DNA from: an uncultured Bacilli bacterium
Lineage (GTDB): Bacteria; Bacillota_I; Bacilli_A; RF39; UBA660
Direction: 5' to 3'
DNA length: 37,645 nucleotides
Assembly: GCA_944358125.1 (NCBI GenBank)
Contig: CALVQM010000004.1
Coordinates: 1 to 37,645, forward strand
The position numbers were made by a program, and so were the translations under genes. This document shows positions 6,676 through 15,212 of this stretch, piece after piece. Every line of letters begins with the position of its first letter. The first letter of the stretch is position 1. The notes beneath the pieces were generated by a model. That model ran no database searches. It saw nothing but the letters and a program-made list of their open reading frames with translations, and was not told the DNA's origin.

Positions 6676-8247
6676 TATTGTTTCTTTCGTAATTAAATTG
6701 TTTTGGATTAAAAAATTTTGAGCTACTTCTTTTGGCTCTATTCTTTCTTCATCTACTAAGTAATTTAGTTCTCTCATTATATTATCATTTAAATAATTAC
6801 TTAATTCTTCTAATAAAGGAATAATTTCTGGAAATTCCTCTAATATACGATTATTAACAATTGGGATAGCTTGGTAAGGTAAAAAGAAATTTTTATCATC
6901 TTCTAAAACTACTAAATCATATTTTTTTAATAAACCATCAGTTGAATAAGCATCGATGACATCACTTTCTTTATTCATTAAAGCTAAATATCTTGGGGCT
7001 CCATCTAGAGCAATAACGTCTTTAAAAGCTATAGGATATGCTTTTTGTAGTCCTAACCAACAGTCCGTCCTTTCCATAAATACTAAAGTCGGTGAAAATA
7101 TTAACTCCTTTGATACAATACTCAAATCACTAATTGTTCGCAAATTGTATTTTTGAGCTGTTTCTTTAGTTACGGCTAATGTATAGGTATTACTAAAATT
7201 TAAGTCATTTAGGATATTTAAATCGTATGTTTCTTTCAGTTCTTTTTTAGATATTTGATAAACTTCGTTAATATTGGAGTTTGGATCTTTTTTTAGAACA
7301 CTACCATAAATAGTTCCCGTATAATCAATGTATAAATCAATATCATTTTCTTTTATTGCGGATAATACAATACTTGATGAACCAAGAGATAATTTTTGAT
7401 TTACTTTTATATCTGTTCGGTCTTCAATTAAATCTTTTATCATATAAGATAGTATTTCTTGTTCAGTAAAATCCATACTACCAATTGTTATTTCTCTATC
7501 ATTTTTTTCTTGGAAAAACATCGGAAATATTAATAGTACAATAAGTAAAATTCCTACTATTATTAAAATTGCTTTCTGGGTCTTTTCTCTTTTGAAAAAA
7601 CCTTTTTTTGTTTTATCTTTATTATATTTAGGAGTGACTAAGTTTTCAATAATTCCTAAGACGTAATCAATGAATAATGCTAACAAACATGCTGGTATAG
7701 CTCCTGATAAAATCTGATAATTATTAATAGAACGAATCCCAGCATAAACTAAATAGCCTAAACCACCTGCTCCACAGAATGCTGCTAGAGTCATTAAACC
7801 TACTGCACTAACTGCTGAGATACGAATACCACTCATAATTACTGGTAGAGCTAAAGGAATTTGAACTTTCGTTAGTATTTGCCATTTTGTTAAGCCGATC
7901 CCAGTTGCTGCCTCAATCATTTGAGGATTAATATTAGCAATTCCTGTATACGTATTTTTTATAATTGGTAATAAAGAATACAATACTACCATTAATATAG
8001 CAGGTATTGTGCCAATTCCTAAAAAAGGAATGGTAAATCCTAATAATGCCATTGATGGAATTGCTTGCATAATGTTAGCAAAAGCAAGAACAGGTCTTCC
8101 TATTTTTTTTATATAACAAATTAATATTCCTATTGGCACTCCAATTATAATAGCAATTAGAACCGATAAAGATGTTAATTTGATATGTTCAATTAAAAGG
8201 TCTAATATTTCAGAAAAATTCGAAAATAGATAATCTAAAAATGCCAT
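6673..8247 (-). CDS. ABC importer permease fused to substrate-binding domain (OpuC/OpuB or EgtU type)
   Basis: A 524-residue two-part protein. Residues about 15-205 are a BPD-type permease with six hydrophobic segments and an EAA loop (about EAATGIGLTKWQILTKVQIP). After a basic linker and one more membrane segment (about 226-246), residues about 250-515 form an OpuAC-type substrate-binding domain (ITIGSMDFTEQEIL...; LYIDYTGT). The binding domain is thus tethered to the outer face. Families with this fusion import glycine betaine, choline or carnitine, and in some Firmicutes ergothioneine (EgtU). It overlaps the upstream ATPase gene by one base (TAATG). Substrate cannot be settled by reading alone. 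Confidence 0.88.
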   Translation of the reverse strand: MAFLDYLFSNFSEILDLLIEHIKLTSLSVLIAIIIGVPIGILICYIKKIGRPVLAFANIMQAIPSMALLGFTIPFLGIGTIPAILMVVLYSLLPIIKNTYTGIANINPQMIEAATGIGLTKWQILTKVQIPLALPVIMSGIRISAVSAVGLMTLAAFCGAGGLGYLVYAGIRSINNYQILSGAIPACLLALFIDYVLGIIENLVTPKYNKDKTKKGFFKREKTQKAILIIVGILLIVLLIFPMFFQEKNDREITIGSMDFTEQEILSYMIKDLIEDRTDIKVNQKLSLGSSSIVLSAIKENDIDLYIDYTGTIYGSVLKKDPNSNINEVYQISKKELKETYDLNILNDLNFSNTYTLAVTKETAQKYNLRTISDLSIVSKELIFSPTLVFMERTDCWLGLQKAYPIAFKDVIALDGAPRYLALMNKESDVIDAYSTDGLLKKYDLVVLEDDKNFFLPYQAIPIVNNRILEEFPEIIPLLEELSNYLNDNIMRELNYLVDEERIEPKEVAQNFLIQNNLITKETI

Positions 8248-9371
8248 TACTTTTCACCATCTTTCAAGAATTGTTTGCTCATATAAGTTAGAAGTGTGCT
8301 TCTTGTAATTAGTCCTTTTAATTTTCCCTTTTTGTCTATTACTGGCATAGTAGTAATTTTTTGCTCATTAATTAAACCAACTAAATCAATAATAGAATCT
8401 TGAGGATGGGTAGCAAGAAAATCTTTTTCAATAAAGTCTTTTGCTTTTTTATCATAATCAGTTATTCCTGTTAAGTTTGACGCATAAAGTATACCTAATA
8501 AAACATTCTCTTCATTTACTACCATTAATGTATCTACTTTCATCATTCGCATTTTATTTAAGCAATAAAAGATAGAATATTCTGGAGTACATGTTACAGG
8601 ATGAGCAATCATAATGTCTTCTACTTTAATTAGTTCAGGTGATGACCATATTCTTTTAGTACCTACAAATTCTTTTACATAATTATTGGCTGGGGCTTTT
8701 AAAATCATTTCGGGTGTATCGTATTGGATAATATGACCACTTTCTAAGATGGCAATTTTATCTGCTAATTTTATAGCTTCATCCATATCATGTGTTACAA
8801 AGACAATTGTTTTTTTATGCTTGTTTTGAATTTTTATTAACTCATCTTGTAAAGATAATCTGGTTACTGGATCTAAAGCACTAAATGGCTCATCCATTAA
8901 AATAATGTTAGGGTCTGTTGCAAATGCTCGAGCAATCCCTATTCTTTGTTGCTGACCTCCAGATAATTCGCTTGGATATCTTTTTAAATATTCATTTGGA
9001 TTTAAGTCAATCATATCCATTAATTCTAGCGTTTTCTTTTCCATTACTTTTTGGGGTGCTTTTTCAATTCTAGGTATAATTTCAATATTTTCTTCTATAG
9101 TCATATGAGGAAATAATCCTGTTTGTTGAATTACATAGCCTATATTTCTTCTTAATTTTATAGGATCTTCTTTTAATATGTTTTTCCCATTAATTGTAAT
9201 TATACCACTAGTAGGATCATTTAAGCGGTTAATCATCTTTAAAAGAGTGGTTTTTCCACAACCACTTTCTCCGATTAAACATGTAATTTTATTTTTTTCG
9301 ATTTCTAAATTGATATTGTCTAAAATCTTTTTGTTTCCAAATGTTTTTGAGACATTTATAAATTTAATCAT
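8247..9371 (-). CDS. ABC importer ATPase with tandem CBS domains (OpuCA/EgtV type)
   Basis: A 374-residue ATPase with Walker A GESGCGKTT (about 34-42), signature LSGGQQQR, Walker B IILMDEP followed by the D-loop SALDP, and switch His in FVTHDMDEA. Residues about 255-370 hold two CBS repeats (HPVTCTPEYSIF..., THPQDSIIDLVGLI...), which in OpuCA-type transporters sense ionic strength or nucleotides. AAAGGTG precedes the ATG. It is translationally coupled to the permease/binding fusion. Together the two genes form a complete importer. Confidence 0.93.
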   Translation of the reverse strand: MIKFINVSKTFGNKKILDNINLEIEKNKITCLIGESGCGKTTLLKMINRLNDPTSGIITINGKNILKEDPIKLRRNIGYVIQQTGLFPHMTIEENIEIIPRIEKAPQKVMEKKTLELMDMIDLNPNEYLKRYPSELSGGQQQRIGIARAFATDPNIILMDEPFSALDPVTRLSLQDELIKIQNKHKKTIVFVTHDMDEAIKLADKIAILESGHIIQYDTPEMILKAPANNYVKEFVGTKRIWSSPELIKVEDIMIAHPVTCTPEYSIFYCLNKMRMMKVDTLMVVNEENVLLGILYASNLTGITDYDKKAKDFIEKDFLATHPQDSIIDLVGLINEQKITTMPVIDKKGKLKGLITRSTLLTYMSKQFLKDGEK

Positions 9372-9389
9372 TTTTACACCTTTCTTTCA

Positions 9390-10769
9390 TTAGAAGTTAA
9401 AATAAGATTTAGTTTTATCTAAAGTGATACCTTTTAATTCAATCATTTCATCAATGGTTACAAAAGCATATTCATTTTGTAATTCCTCCATAGCAAGTAA
9501 GGCTCCTTCTACACTGGTTTCATATATATCATGAAGAAGAATAATTGCTCCATCATGAGCGTGAGATACAATATTTTCTTTAATTTTTTCGGCATCTTTG
9601 TAGCGCCAATCTTCTGTGTCAATATCCCATAATATAGAATACATATTACTTAGATTTCTTATGTGTTCATTAGTATTACCATAAGGGGCTCTAAGCTTAT
9701 CAGGACGAATACCTAAAATATTTTCAATAGCATCATTGGTACTATTAATTTCTTTCATAATATCATAATCACCTAATTTAAATAGGTTTAGATGACTATA
9801 GGTATGGCTACCAATAAGATTTCCCATCTCATACGCTCTTTTTAAAGTATTGCTGTAAGTATTTACCCTACTTCCTAAAACAAAGAAAGTTACTCTAGCA
9901 TTATATTTGTCTAAATTATCTAATAATTTATTGGTTGGTCCATTACTTGGTCCATCATCAAAAGTAAAAGCTAGAAGTTTTTTATTTTGGAATTCACTTA
10001 AATCTCGTTTAGGAGAATTAGGAAAGGTTACTGGTTCTTCTTCAATACTTAAATATTCTTTTTTTATAATTCCTTTTAATTTTTCTTCAGGGATCGTAAT
10101 TTCTATTTCACCATCAGAATATGGTCCTACTTGATAATGAGGAAATAATAGTTTTAAGCCATCTTCGGTAATATCAAAATGAGAGAAATTTTCGATCTTC
10201 GCACTAGTACCCTCTTTTATCCATTCTTCATCATATTCTTTATTCGCTTGTTTATAGTAATCTAGAGTGTAATAATAAGCTAAGTTAGATAAGTCTTCTA
10301 AAGATGCATTTTGTTCTAAAAAGTTTGTTATATTTACTTCTTCACCATTTTCTTTGTTGAAATAATAAGACTTAATTTCTTTATTATAATGGGCTCCGCC
10401 TGTGAAAGAGTAAATTGTTAAATGCAAGGCTTTATAATTAAATAAATCTTCTAGAGTATAAGTTATGGATAAATCTAATTTTGTTTCTGTTACTTGATCT
10501 AATTCTTCTGCCATTTTTAGAAACTCGTCTTTATGTTGTTGGATATGTTTTGTAACTTTATCATTTATATTTTTATTTTCTATTTCGGGATAATCTATTT
10601 TTAAGGTGTAATTTTTTTCTTCTTCGATTTCATGTACTTCTACTTCTAAATTTTTATTTGAATGAATAAATGTTAAAGAACATAAAACTATTCCTATAAT
10701 AATAATGCTACCAAATATTTTAGCTTTTTTTGTCAACTTTATTTTTTTACTTCTTTTACTACTTTTCAT
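9390..10769 (-). CDS. Membrane-anchored polysaccharide deacetylase (NodB domain, PgdA-like)
   Basis: About 459 residues from the ATG at 10769, which has GAGGT upstream; the frame opens earlier at 10802 without a ribosome site. A basic N-terminus and one membrane segment (about residues 17-36) are followed by an extracellular domain like those N-terminal to the catalytic part of PgdA (DUF4163/DUF3298-like, about 40-235). The NodB deacetylase domain follows (about 265-440), with TFDDGP, SHTYSHLNL (metal His pair), RAPYGN, DTEDW and LLHDI. It should remove N-acetyl groups from peptidoglycan or another cell-wall glycan, which commonly confers lysozyme resistance. Preceded by a TATAAT (10786-10791). 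Confidence 0.9.
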   Translation of the reverse strand: MKSSKRSKKIKLTKKAKIFGSIIIIGIVLCSLTFIHSNKNLEVEVHEIEEEKNYTLKIDYPEIENKNINDKVTKHIQQHKDEFLKMAEELDQVTETKLDLSITYTLEDLFNYKALHLTIYSFTGGAHYNKEIKSYYFNKENGEEVNITNFLEQNASLEDLSNLAYYYTLDYYKQANKEYDEEWIKEGTSAKIENFSHFDITEDGLKLLFPHYQVGPYSDGEIEITIPEEKLKGIIKKEYLSIEEEPVTFPNSPKRDLSEFQNKKLLAFTFDDGPSNGPTNKLLDNLDKYNARVTFFVLGSRVNTYSNTLKRAYEMGNLIGSHTYSHLNLFKLGDYDIMKEINSTNDAIENILGIRPDKLRAPYGNTNEHIRNLSNMYSILWDIDTEDWRYKDAEKIKENIVSHAHDGAIILLHDIYETSVEGALLAMEELQNEYAFVTIDEMIELKGITLDKTKSYFNF

Positions 10770-10804
10770 ATAATACCTCGGCATTATTATACTATATTTC
10801 ACAC

Positions 10805-10833
10805 AAAAAAAGGCAAGCGCTGGAGGGCACTTG
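10805..10833 (-). terminator. Terminator of the GntR-ABC operon
   Basis: On the minus strand CAAGTGC / GCGCTTG (one G-U pair) with loop CCTCCA, then CC and seven U (complement of 10805-10811). It lies just after the permease gene ending at 10846 and before the deacetylase gene. Confidence 0.85.
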
Positions 10834-10845
10834 ACATATATTAGA

Positions 10846-11499
10846 CTAAAATTCTTTATTTTTAAAAATTTTACAAGAAGCCAGATAAGAAATATAGAGG
10901 ATAATTGTCATGATGGCTATAGCTATTAATATTAAAATAATAAAATTCATATTTTCTAAGCTGTTAAAGAAGGAAGCAATGTTTAGATTAGCATTTTCAA
11001 ATAAGGAAATAATAATACCAATTAATATAGATATTCCCATGATAGCTATAAATAACATTATTCTGCCTTTTTGAACACCAAATTTGTAGAAAAATGGCAT
11101 GAGTAGTGCAATTACGAAAATTACTCCTAAAATAGTGGCAGCGGTTGATGCAAAAGTGCTTGCAAAATCCATTTCACTATTAAATATAGGAATAATTAGA
11201 GATAGTACTAAGCCAATTAATAAAGATGTTATAATACTTATCACACTTAAGATATATCGAGATTTAACAATTGTTTTGCGGCTATAGGGAAGCGCTACAA
11301 TATAAGTATTGGAATTATTTAAATCATCATAGCTAAAAGTAGATATTACAAGCATTACAATATAAAATGGAATAATAAATGCTATATAAAAATAATTTTC
11401 CATCCATAAAGATAAAAGAATAAATCCTAGTATAATAATTAAGACACTGCGCATTTGATTTTTTAAAATAAGCAAATCTTTTAAAATTAATCCTTTCAT
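10846..11499 (-). CDS. ABC-2 type permease subunit
   Basis: A 217-residue integral membrane protein with about six hydrophobic segments and the opening MKGLILKDLLILKNQ, typical of short ABC-2 permeases partnered with a GntR-controlled ATPase (YtrC/PmtB-like, ABC2_membrane_5-like). The stretch YDDLNNSNTYIVALPYSRKTIVKSRY is the conserved cytosolic loop contacting the ATPase. It overlaps the ATPase gene by one base. The exported substrate is unknown; relatives export peptides, detergent-like toxins or respond to cell-wall antibiotics. Confidence 0.85.
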   Translation of the reverse strand: MKGLILKDLLILKNQMRSVLIIILGFILLSLWMENYFYIAFIIPFYIVMLVISTFSYDDLNNSNTYIVALPYSRKTIVKSRYILSVISIITSLLIGLVLSLIIPIFNSEMDFASTFASTAATILGVIFVIALLMPFFYKFGVQKGRIMLFIAIMGISILIGIIISLFENANLNIASFFNSLENMNFIILILIAIAIMTIILYISYLASCKIFKNKEF

Positions 11500-12320
11500 T
11501 ATTTTTCACCTCGCACTTGTAAATACATCATTTCATCGATACTTGCTTTATCGATATTTATGTCTTTAAATTTATTCTTAAGCTCTTTTTTATTATCAAT
11601 TAAAACTTCATAATCATATTTATTTTTTCGATAATTTATGGCTTTTTCTTTTAATTTATCAAACATTTCTTTGTTACAATGAACAATTCCATAATTATCT
11701 GTGATATCTATAAAAGATTTATTTAAAATAATTTTACCTTCATTAATCAAGACGATATAATCAGCAATATTTTCAAGATCATTTGTAATGTGAGAAGATA
11801 TTAAAATACTATGGTCATCACTTTCCATAAACTCTCGAAATAAATCTAAGACTTCTCCTCTTACGATTGGATCTAGACCACTAGTTGGTTCATCTAATAT
11901 TAATAATTTTGGCTTGTGAGATAAAGATGTTGCTATTTCTAGTTTTTTCTTCATTCCTTTAGATAAGGATTTAATAGTCATATTGTTGGTTAAATTAAAT
12001 TTTTTTAAATATTCTTGAAAAGCTTGTTCATCCCAATTCTTGTAAACATTTTTCATTATTTTATTAATATCATTTATTTTTAATAGTTCTGGTAAGAAAG
12101 CATCATCTAAAACGATTCCGATATCTTCTTTATTTATAATATTGATATTGCCACTATCTTTTTTGATTATTCCAAGTAGGAGTTTAATCAAAGTTGTTTT
12201 ACCGGCTCCATTGGCACCAACTAGTCCTACTACTGACCCTGTTGGTACTTTCAAACTTAGCTTATCTAACGTAAAATGTTCATATTTCTTGGTTAAATTT
12301 TCAACACTTATACTATCCAT
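11499..12320 (-). CDS. ABC exporter ATPase (YtrB/PmtA-like)
   Basis: A 273-residue ATPase with Walker A GANGAGKTT (about 36-44), a lysine-rich signature LSKGMKKKLE, Walker B LLILDEPTSGLDP and switch His in ISSHI. The last 70 residues (after about 205) form the extra C-terminal domain seen in ABC-2 drug and peptide exporters. It sits between the GntR regulator (2 bp away) and the permease (1-base overlap), so all three are one operon under the operator at 12711-12733. Confidence 0.93.
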   Translation of the reverse strand: MDSISVENLTKKYEHFTLDKLSLKVPTGSVVGLVGANGAGKTTLIKLLLGIIKKDSGNINIINKEDIGIVLDDAFLPELLKINDINKIMKNVYKNWDEQAFQEYLKKFNLTNNMTIKSLSKGMKKKLEIATSLSHKPKLLILDEPTSGLDPIVRGEVLDLFREFMESDDHSILISSHITNDLENIADYIVLINEGKIILNKSFIDITDNYGIVHCNKEMFDKLKEKAINYRKNKYDYEVLIDNKKELKNKFKDINIDKASIDEMMYLQVRGEK

Positions 12321-12322
12321 TT

Positions 12323-12697
12323 TTATTCCTCCTTATAAAGTGTATCTAACATTTCTTTTAATTTGCTATACTCGATGTTGTAGGTGTTTGCTAAGGTAAT
12401 TGCTTCATTTAATTTTTCTTCAATCTTTGTGTAAACTTCTTCTTTTAAGAATTCACTACTTTTTTTCTTAACAAAATAGCCTTTCCCAGGAATTGCTTCA
12501 ATAAAACCATCACGCTCTAATTCTTCATAGGCTCTTTTGGTTGTTATATTACTGATGCGAAGATCTCTTGCTAAAGAACGAATAGATGGAAGTGTTTCCC
12601 CTCCTATTAGTTCTCCTTTTAAAATACTTTCTTTGATACTATTCTTTATTTGCTCATAAATAGGAGTATCAATAGAATTACTAATAATTATTTGCAA
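12323..12697 (-). CDS. GntR-family (YtrA subfamily) transcriptional repressor
   Basis: A 124-residue protein: winged helix of GntR type at residues about 8-75 (PIYEQIKNSIKESILKGELIGGETLPSIRSLAR; ITTKRAYEELERDGFIEAIPGKGYF), then one short helical dimerisation tail of about 45 residues, the size that defines the YtrA subfamily. The start is a TTG at 12697 with GAGGTGAT six bases upstream. A palindrome lies over its own -10, so it probably represses its own operon and is released by the compound the transporter handles or by cell-envelope stress (inference from YtrA-type systems). Confidence 0.92.
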   Translation of the reverse strand: MQIIISNSIDTPIYEQIKNSIKESILKGELIGGETLPSIRSLARDLRISNITTKRAYEELERDGFIEAIPGKGYFVKKKSSEFLKEEVYTKIEEKLNEAITLANTYNIEYSKLKEMLDTLYKEE

Positions 12698-12710
12698 ACT
12701 ATCACCTCAT

Positions 12711-12751
12711 CTGTATATATACACTATATACAGATTATATGTGTTTGTCAA
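12711..12751 (-). promoter_or_regulatory. GntR operon promoter with overlapping palindromic operator
   Basis: TTGACA (12746-12751), 17 bp, TATAGT (12723-12728) on the minus strand. The 23-bp palindrome CTGTATATA-TACAC-TATATACAG (12711-12733) covers the -10 and the start region. Nine-base perfect arms fit a YtrA-type GntR dimer site. Confidence 0.85.
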
Positions 12752-12814
12752 GTAGAAAATGATTATTTGTGTATATTTTTTTCATTTTTACACTATATAA
12801 TAGCAGGTGATATT

Positions 12815-13336
12815 ATGACATTAAAAAAATGGAAAGTAATTAGTGTTGTGGGTATTTTCTTATTTAGTGCCCTACTCCATTTTATTTATGATTGGTTTCC
12901 TAACTTTTTTACAAGCTTGTTTTTTCCAGTAAATGAAAGTATTGGGGAACATAATAAAATTATTGTTGGTTCTTTTCTTTTTTGGGCTATTATTGAAAAA
13001 ATATATTATAAGAAAAAGAAAAATGTTATCTTTGCCGAATCTATTTCTTCTCTAGTTTGCATGATTTTAGTTATGCTTATTTTTACTCCAGTGTATTTAT
13101 ATATTTTAAAAACTAATGATAATATGATTGTAACTTTTGGAATATTCATTTTGGCTATTATTATTAGTCAAATTGTTTCTTATAAATTGCTACAAAAAGA
13201 ATATTATTCGAAATTAGAAGAATTAGGAATTATACTCTTTGTTATTTTCTTCTTAATTAATATAATATTTACTTATTACCCACCAAAAGTAGCACTCTTT
13301 TATGATTATACTAATAAGATTTATGGATTAAAGTAA
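12815..13336 (+). CDS. Small multi-pass membrane protein, DUF6512-like (copy 1)
   Basis: A 173-residue protein with about five hydrophobic helices. The start is the ATG at 12815, with CAGGTGAT before it and a TATAAT at 12796-12801; the longer open frame from 12650 would run through the GntR promoter and is not credible. Characteristic stretch near residues 25-45: YDWFPNFFTSLFFPVNESI. The same arrangement (YYWFPSFITSLLFPINDSI) occurs in the gene at 17937, and both end with TYYxPxxALF, so they are paralogues. Function unknown. It is divergent from the GntR operon. Confidence 0.8.
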   Translation: MTLKKWKVISVVGIFLFSALLHFIYDWFPNFFTSLFFPVNESIGEHNKIIVGSFLFWAIIEKIYYKKKKNVIFAESISSLVCMILVMLIFTPVYLYILKTNDNMIVTFGIFILAIIISQIVSYKLLQKEYYSKLEELGIILFVIFFLINIIFTYYPPKVALFYDYTNKIYGLK

Positions 13337-13365
13337 GTTAAAATTTTTTAGAACATCTATAATAC

Positions 13366-13803
13366 TTATTTTTCTTTTCTTATACTATTTAAATAATTAT
13401 CTAGGTTTTTATTTTGCTTTATTTCTGCTATAAAATCAGGTTTAAATTGTTCTAAATATTCAATTATTAAATTGGCATATTGATTAATATGCTTATCATT
13501 CACAATGTCTTTCAAATATTTGTTAATACCTTTTTTTGTATTTACCCTATCTAAGTAGAAAGCAAGTAAGCTAGCGTTTCCTACTTTTTCTTTGGCTGAT
13601 AAAACTATAGAAAGTAAAGCTTCTCTGGTAGCGCTATATCTTGCTTTATAGCCACTACATCTAGAAAAAAGAATTAAAGTACAGCCTATAAATAATTTTT
13701 CTGTTCCATCGCTAGGAAATGTTTTTCGGGCAAACTCAATTAAACTTTCTATATTATTTTTTTCATAGTCATCATATAGTTCCATTAAAATTCGATTAAT
13801 CAT
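13366..13803 (-). CDS. Uncharacterised helical protein (145 residues)
   Basis: I do not recognise the family. It looks all-helical and cytosolic, with no membrane segment or signal peptide. A central stretch has two cysteines (IGCTLILFSRCSGYKARYSA). Its ATG overlaps the end of the preceding UDG-like frame by 8 bases (ATGATTAA), so it is translationally coupled to that gene and is the last member of the Q-salvage-like gene set. The shared operon suggests a related role, but nothing more can be read. Confidence 0.62.
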   Translation of the reverse strand: MINRILMELYDDYEKNNIESLIEFARKTFPSDGTEKLFIGCTLILFSRCSGYKARYSATREALLSIVLSAKEKVGNASLLAFYLDRVNTKKGINKYLKDIVNDKHINQYANLIIEYLEQFKPDFIAEIKQNKNLDNYLNSIRKEK

Positions 13804-14220
13804 TTTTAGTACCTATCTTTCTATTAATTTTATCTATTAAATTGGTTATGTATTGTTTTAAGTGTGCTTTTTTATATACACAAATATAAGATGGGTGTTT
13901 TTCACTAATTAAAATATTTTGATACTCCATTATCTTTCTTAGTTCGTAATTTACAAAGTTTCCTAATCCTACAATACAGTCGGGATTTATTTTTTCTATT
14001 TCTTTTTTAAAGTTTTTCAAAGATTTTTTTATTTCTTCTTTTGTGGGATATCTTAATTTTCCAAATTCATCTGTTGGAGCATATGGTACCAGATTTAGCT
14101 TGAAGCATTCATAATCTAACTGATTTATTATTTCATTAATAATTTTTCCACTATTAGTAGTTTCATCAAAAGCTTCTTTATCTTTTTTATTAGATAAACC
14201 AACAATACAACTCTTTTCAT
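13796..14220 (-). pseudogene. Uracil-DNA glycosylase superfamily protein, frameshifted near its start
   Basis: The frame ending at 13796 is open back to about 14229 without a proper start. The ATG at 14220, sharing its A with the TAA stop of the upstream gene (TAATG), is in another frame. One extra A in the AAAA run at 14214-14217 would give a continuous protein of about 141 residues beginning MKKSCIVGLSNKKD. It shows UDG-superfamily landmarks in order: IVGLSN (motif 1 area), NSGKIINEI (like GxLLDEIL), KLNLVPYAP, YPTKEEIKK, INPDCIVGLGNF and the late HPSYI motif. Either a real frameshift mutation, a sequencing error or recoding. A shorter product from the TTG at 14020 would lack motif 1. Confidence 0.66.
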
Positions 14221-15155
14221 TAATAATGTTTGGTTAATGTTCTATGATATGGTTTAGTCATTTTTGATTTATCTTGACCAAGTAACCATATATAATCATT
14301 TAAATCCATTCTTGATATTCTTTCATTTAATTTTTCTGCCATATAATCTAATACTACTAAATCATTTGCTCTTATTTCTACTTCCATTTCGCTTCCTTCT
14401 TTTAATTCTATTTTGTTATCTACCAAATTTGCTAGTTTATCACTAAATTCAAGTATGCCCATACATCTCATTACTTGAGGAATTTTATAATCGGCACATC
14501 CTGGTAAATGACTAAAATCTACTTTTACATGCTCTAATATTTTTCTTACATGAAGAATATCTGATGCTAAAAGTTGGGCTCTTTTATAAAAATATATTGT
14601 TCTTCCTTTATATTCACTTTCATCTTTAAAATATGAAAAATTAGAAATGATAAAATCAATTAATTCTTCGTCTTTATAAAAATTTTTAATTAATTCATAA
14701 AAAGATATTTTTCTTTCTCTTAGAAAGTTATTCATTATAACTAGATTTTGATATCTATCTTCAAGTAAAGGAATTTGTACATTTCCTTTTAAAAACTCTT
14801 TAAATTCTTCTTTACTCATGTCAAATGATTTTTCTTCTTTATATCGCGTCATTAACAAACATAACATCGCATATGACCCATCAATTATTTTTCCGTCTTG
14901 TGTTTTTATTTCCCATTTAGGATCTCCCCAAAAGCAATAATCGCCTATTGTATGATAAATTAATAAAAAATCAATAATTTCTTCGCAACTTAAATCTAAT
15001 AAACCATAAGGATTAGAATCTAACCAGTACTTTATTTTCGAAATATCTAATTTATCTATTATTTTATTTAGTCTTTCATAATTAATTTTTACATACCTAG
15101 AATTTTCGCTAACATATTTTGTACTTGAGTTGATTTTTGATAATATATTTTCCAT
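14220..15155 (-). CDS. Queuosine salvage protein, DUF2419 (Qng1-like N-glycosylase)
   Basis: A 311-residue protein matching the Q-salvage family (DUF2419), which releases queuine base from queuosine nucleoside or its 5'-monophosphate. Landmarks are DYCFWGDPKWEI (about 92-103), DGSYAMLCLL, FYKRAQLLASDIL, the DYKIPQVMRCMGILEFSDKL segment and the C-terminal MDLNDYIWLLGQDKS followed by a His-rich end; these fit the base-binding pocket of the family. Length is in the usual range of 300-340. AGGAGG lies just before the ATG. It leads a three-gene leftward set (UDG-like, 145-residue unknown). Members of this family are more common in eukaryotes than bacteria, so transfer is possible. Confidence 0.8.
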   Translation of the reverse strand: MENILSKINSSTKYVSENSRYVKINYERLNKIIDKLDISKIKYWLDSNPYGLLDLSCEEIIDFLLIYHTIGDYCFWGDPKWEIKTQDGKIIDGSYAMLCLLMTRYKEEKSFDMSKEEFKEFLKGNVQIPLLEDRYQNLVIMNNFLRERKISFYELIKNFYKDEELIDFIISNFSYFKDESEYKGRTIYFYKRAQLLASDILHVRKILEHVKVDFSHLPGCADYKIPQVMRCMGILEFSDKLANLVDNKIELKEGSEMEVEIRANDLVVLDYMAEKLNERISRMDLNDYIWLLGQDKSKMTKPYHRTLTKHY

Positions 15156-15212
15156 ATTTCCTCCTAAACTATTTATATAGTATAATGTCTATTCATTGTT
15201 TTGTCTATCATT

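Noticed and set aside
12650-12814. N-terminal extension of the first DUF6512-like gene
   Set aside because: The extension crosses the GntR promoter and operator and has no ribosome site; AGGTGAT lies right before the ATG at 12815.
13796-14020. 74-residue protein from the TTG at 14020 as a complete gene
   Set aside because: The same frame continues upstream with conserved UDG-superfamily motifs, so the TTG is internal; the gene is better treated as longer and frameshifted.
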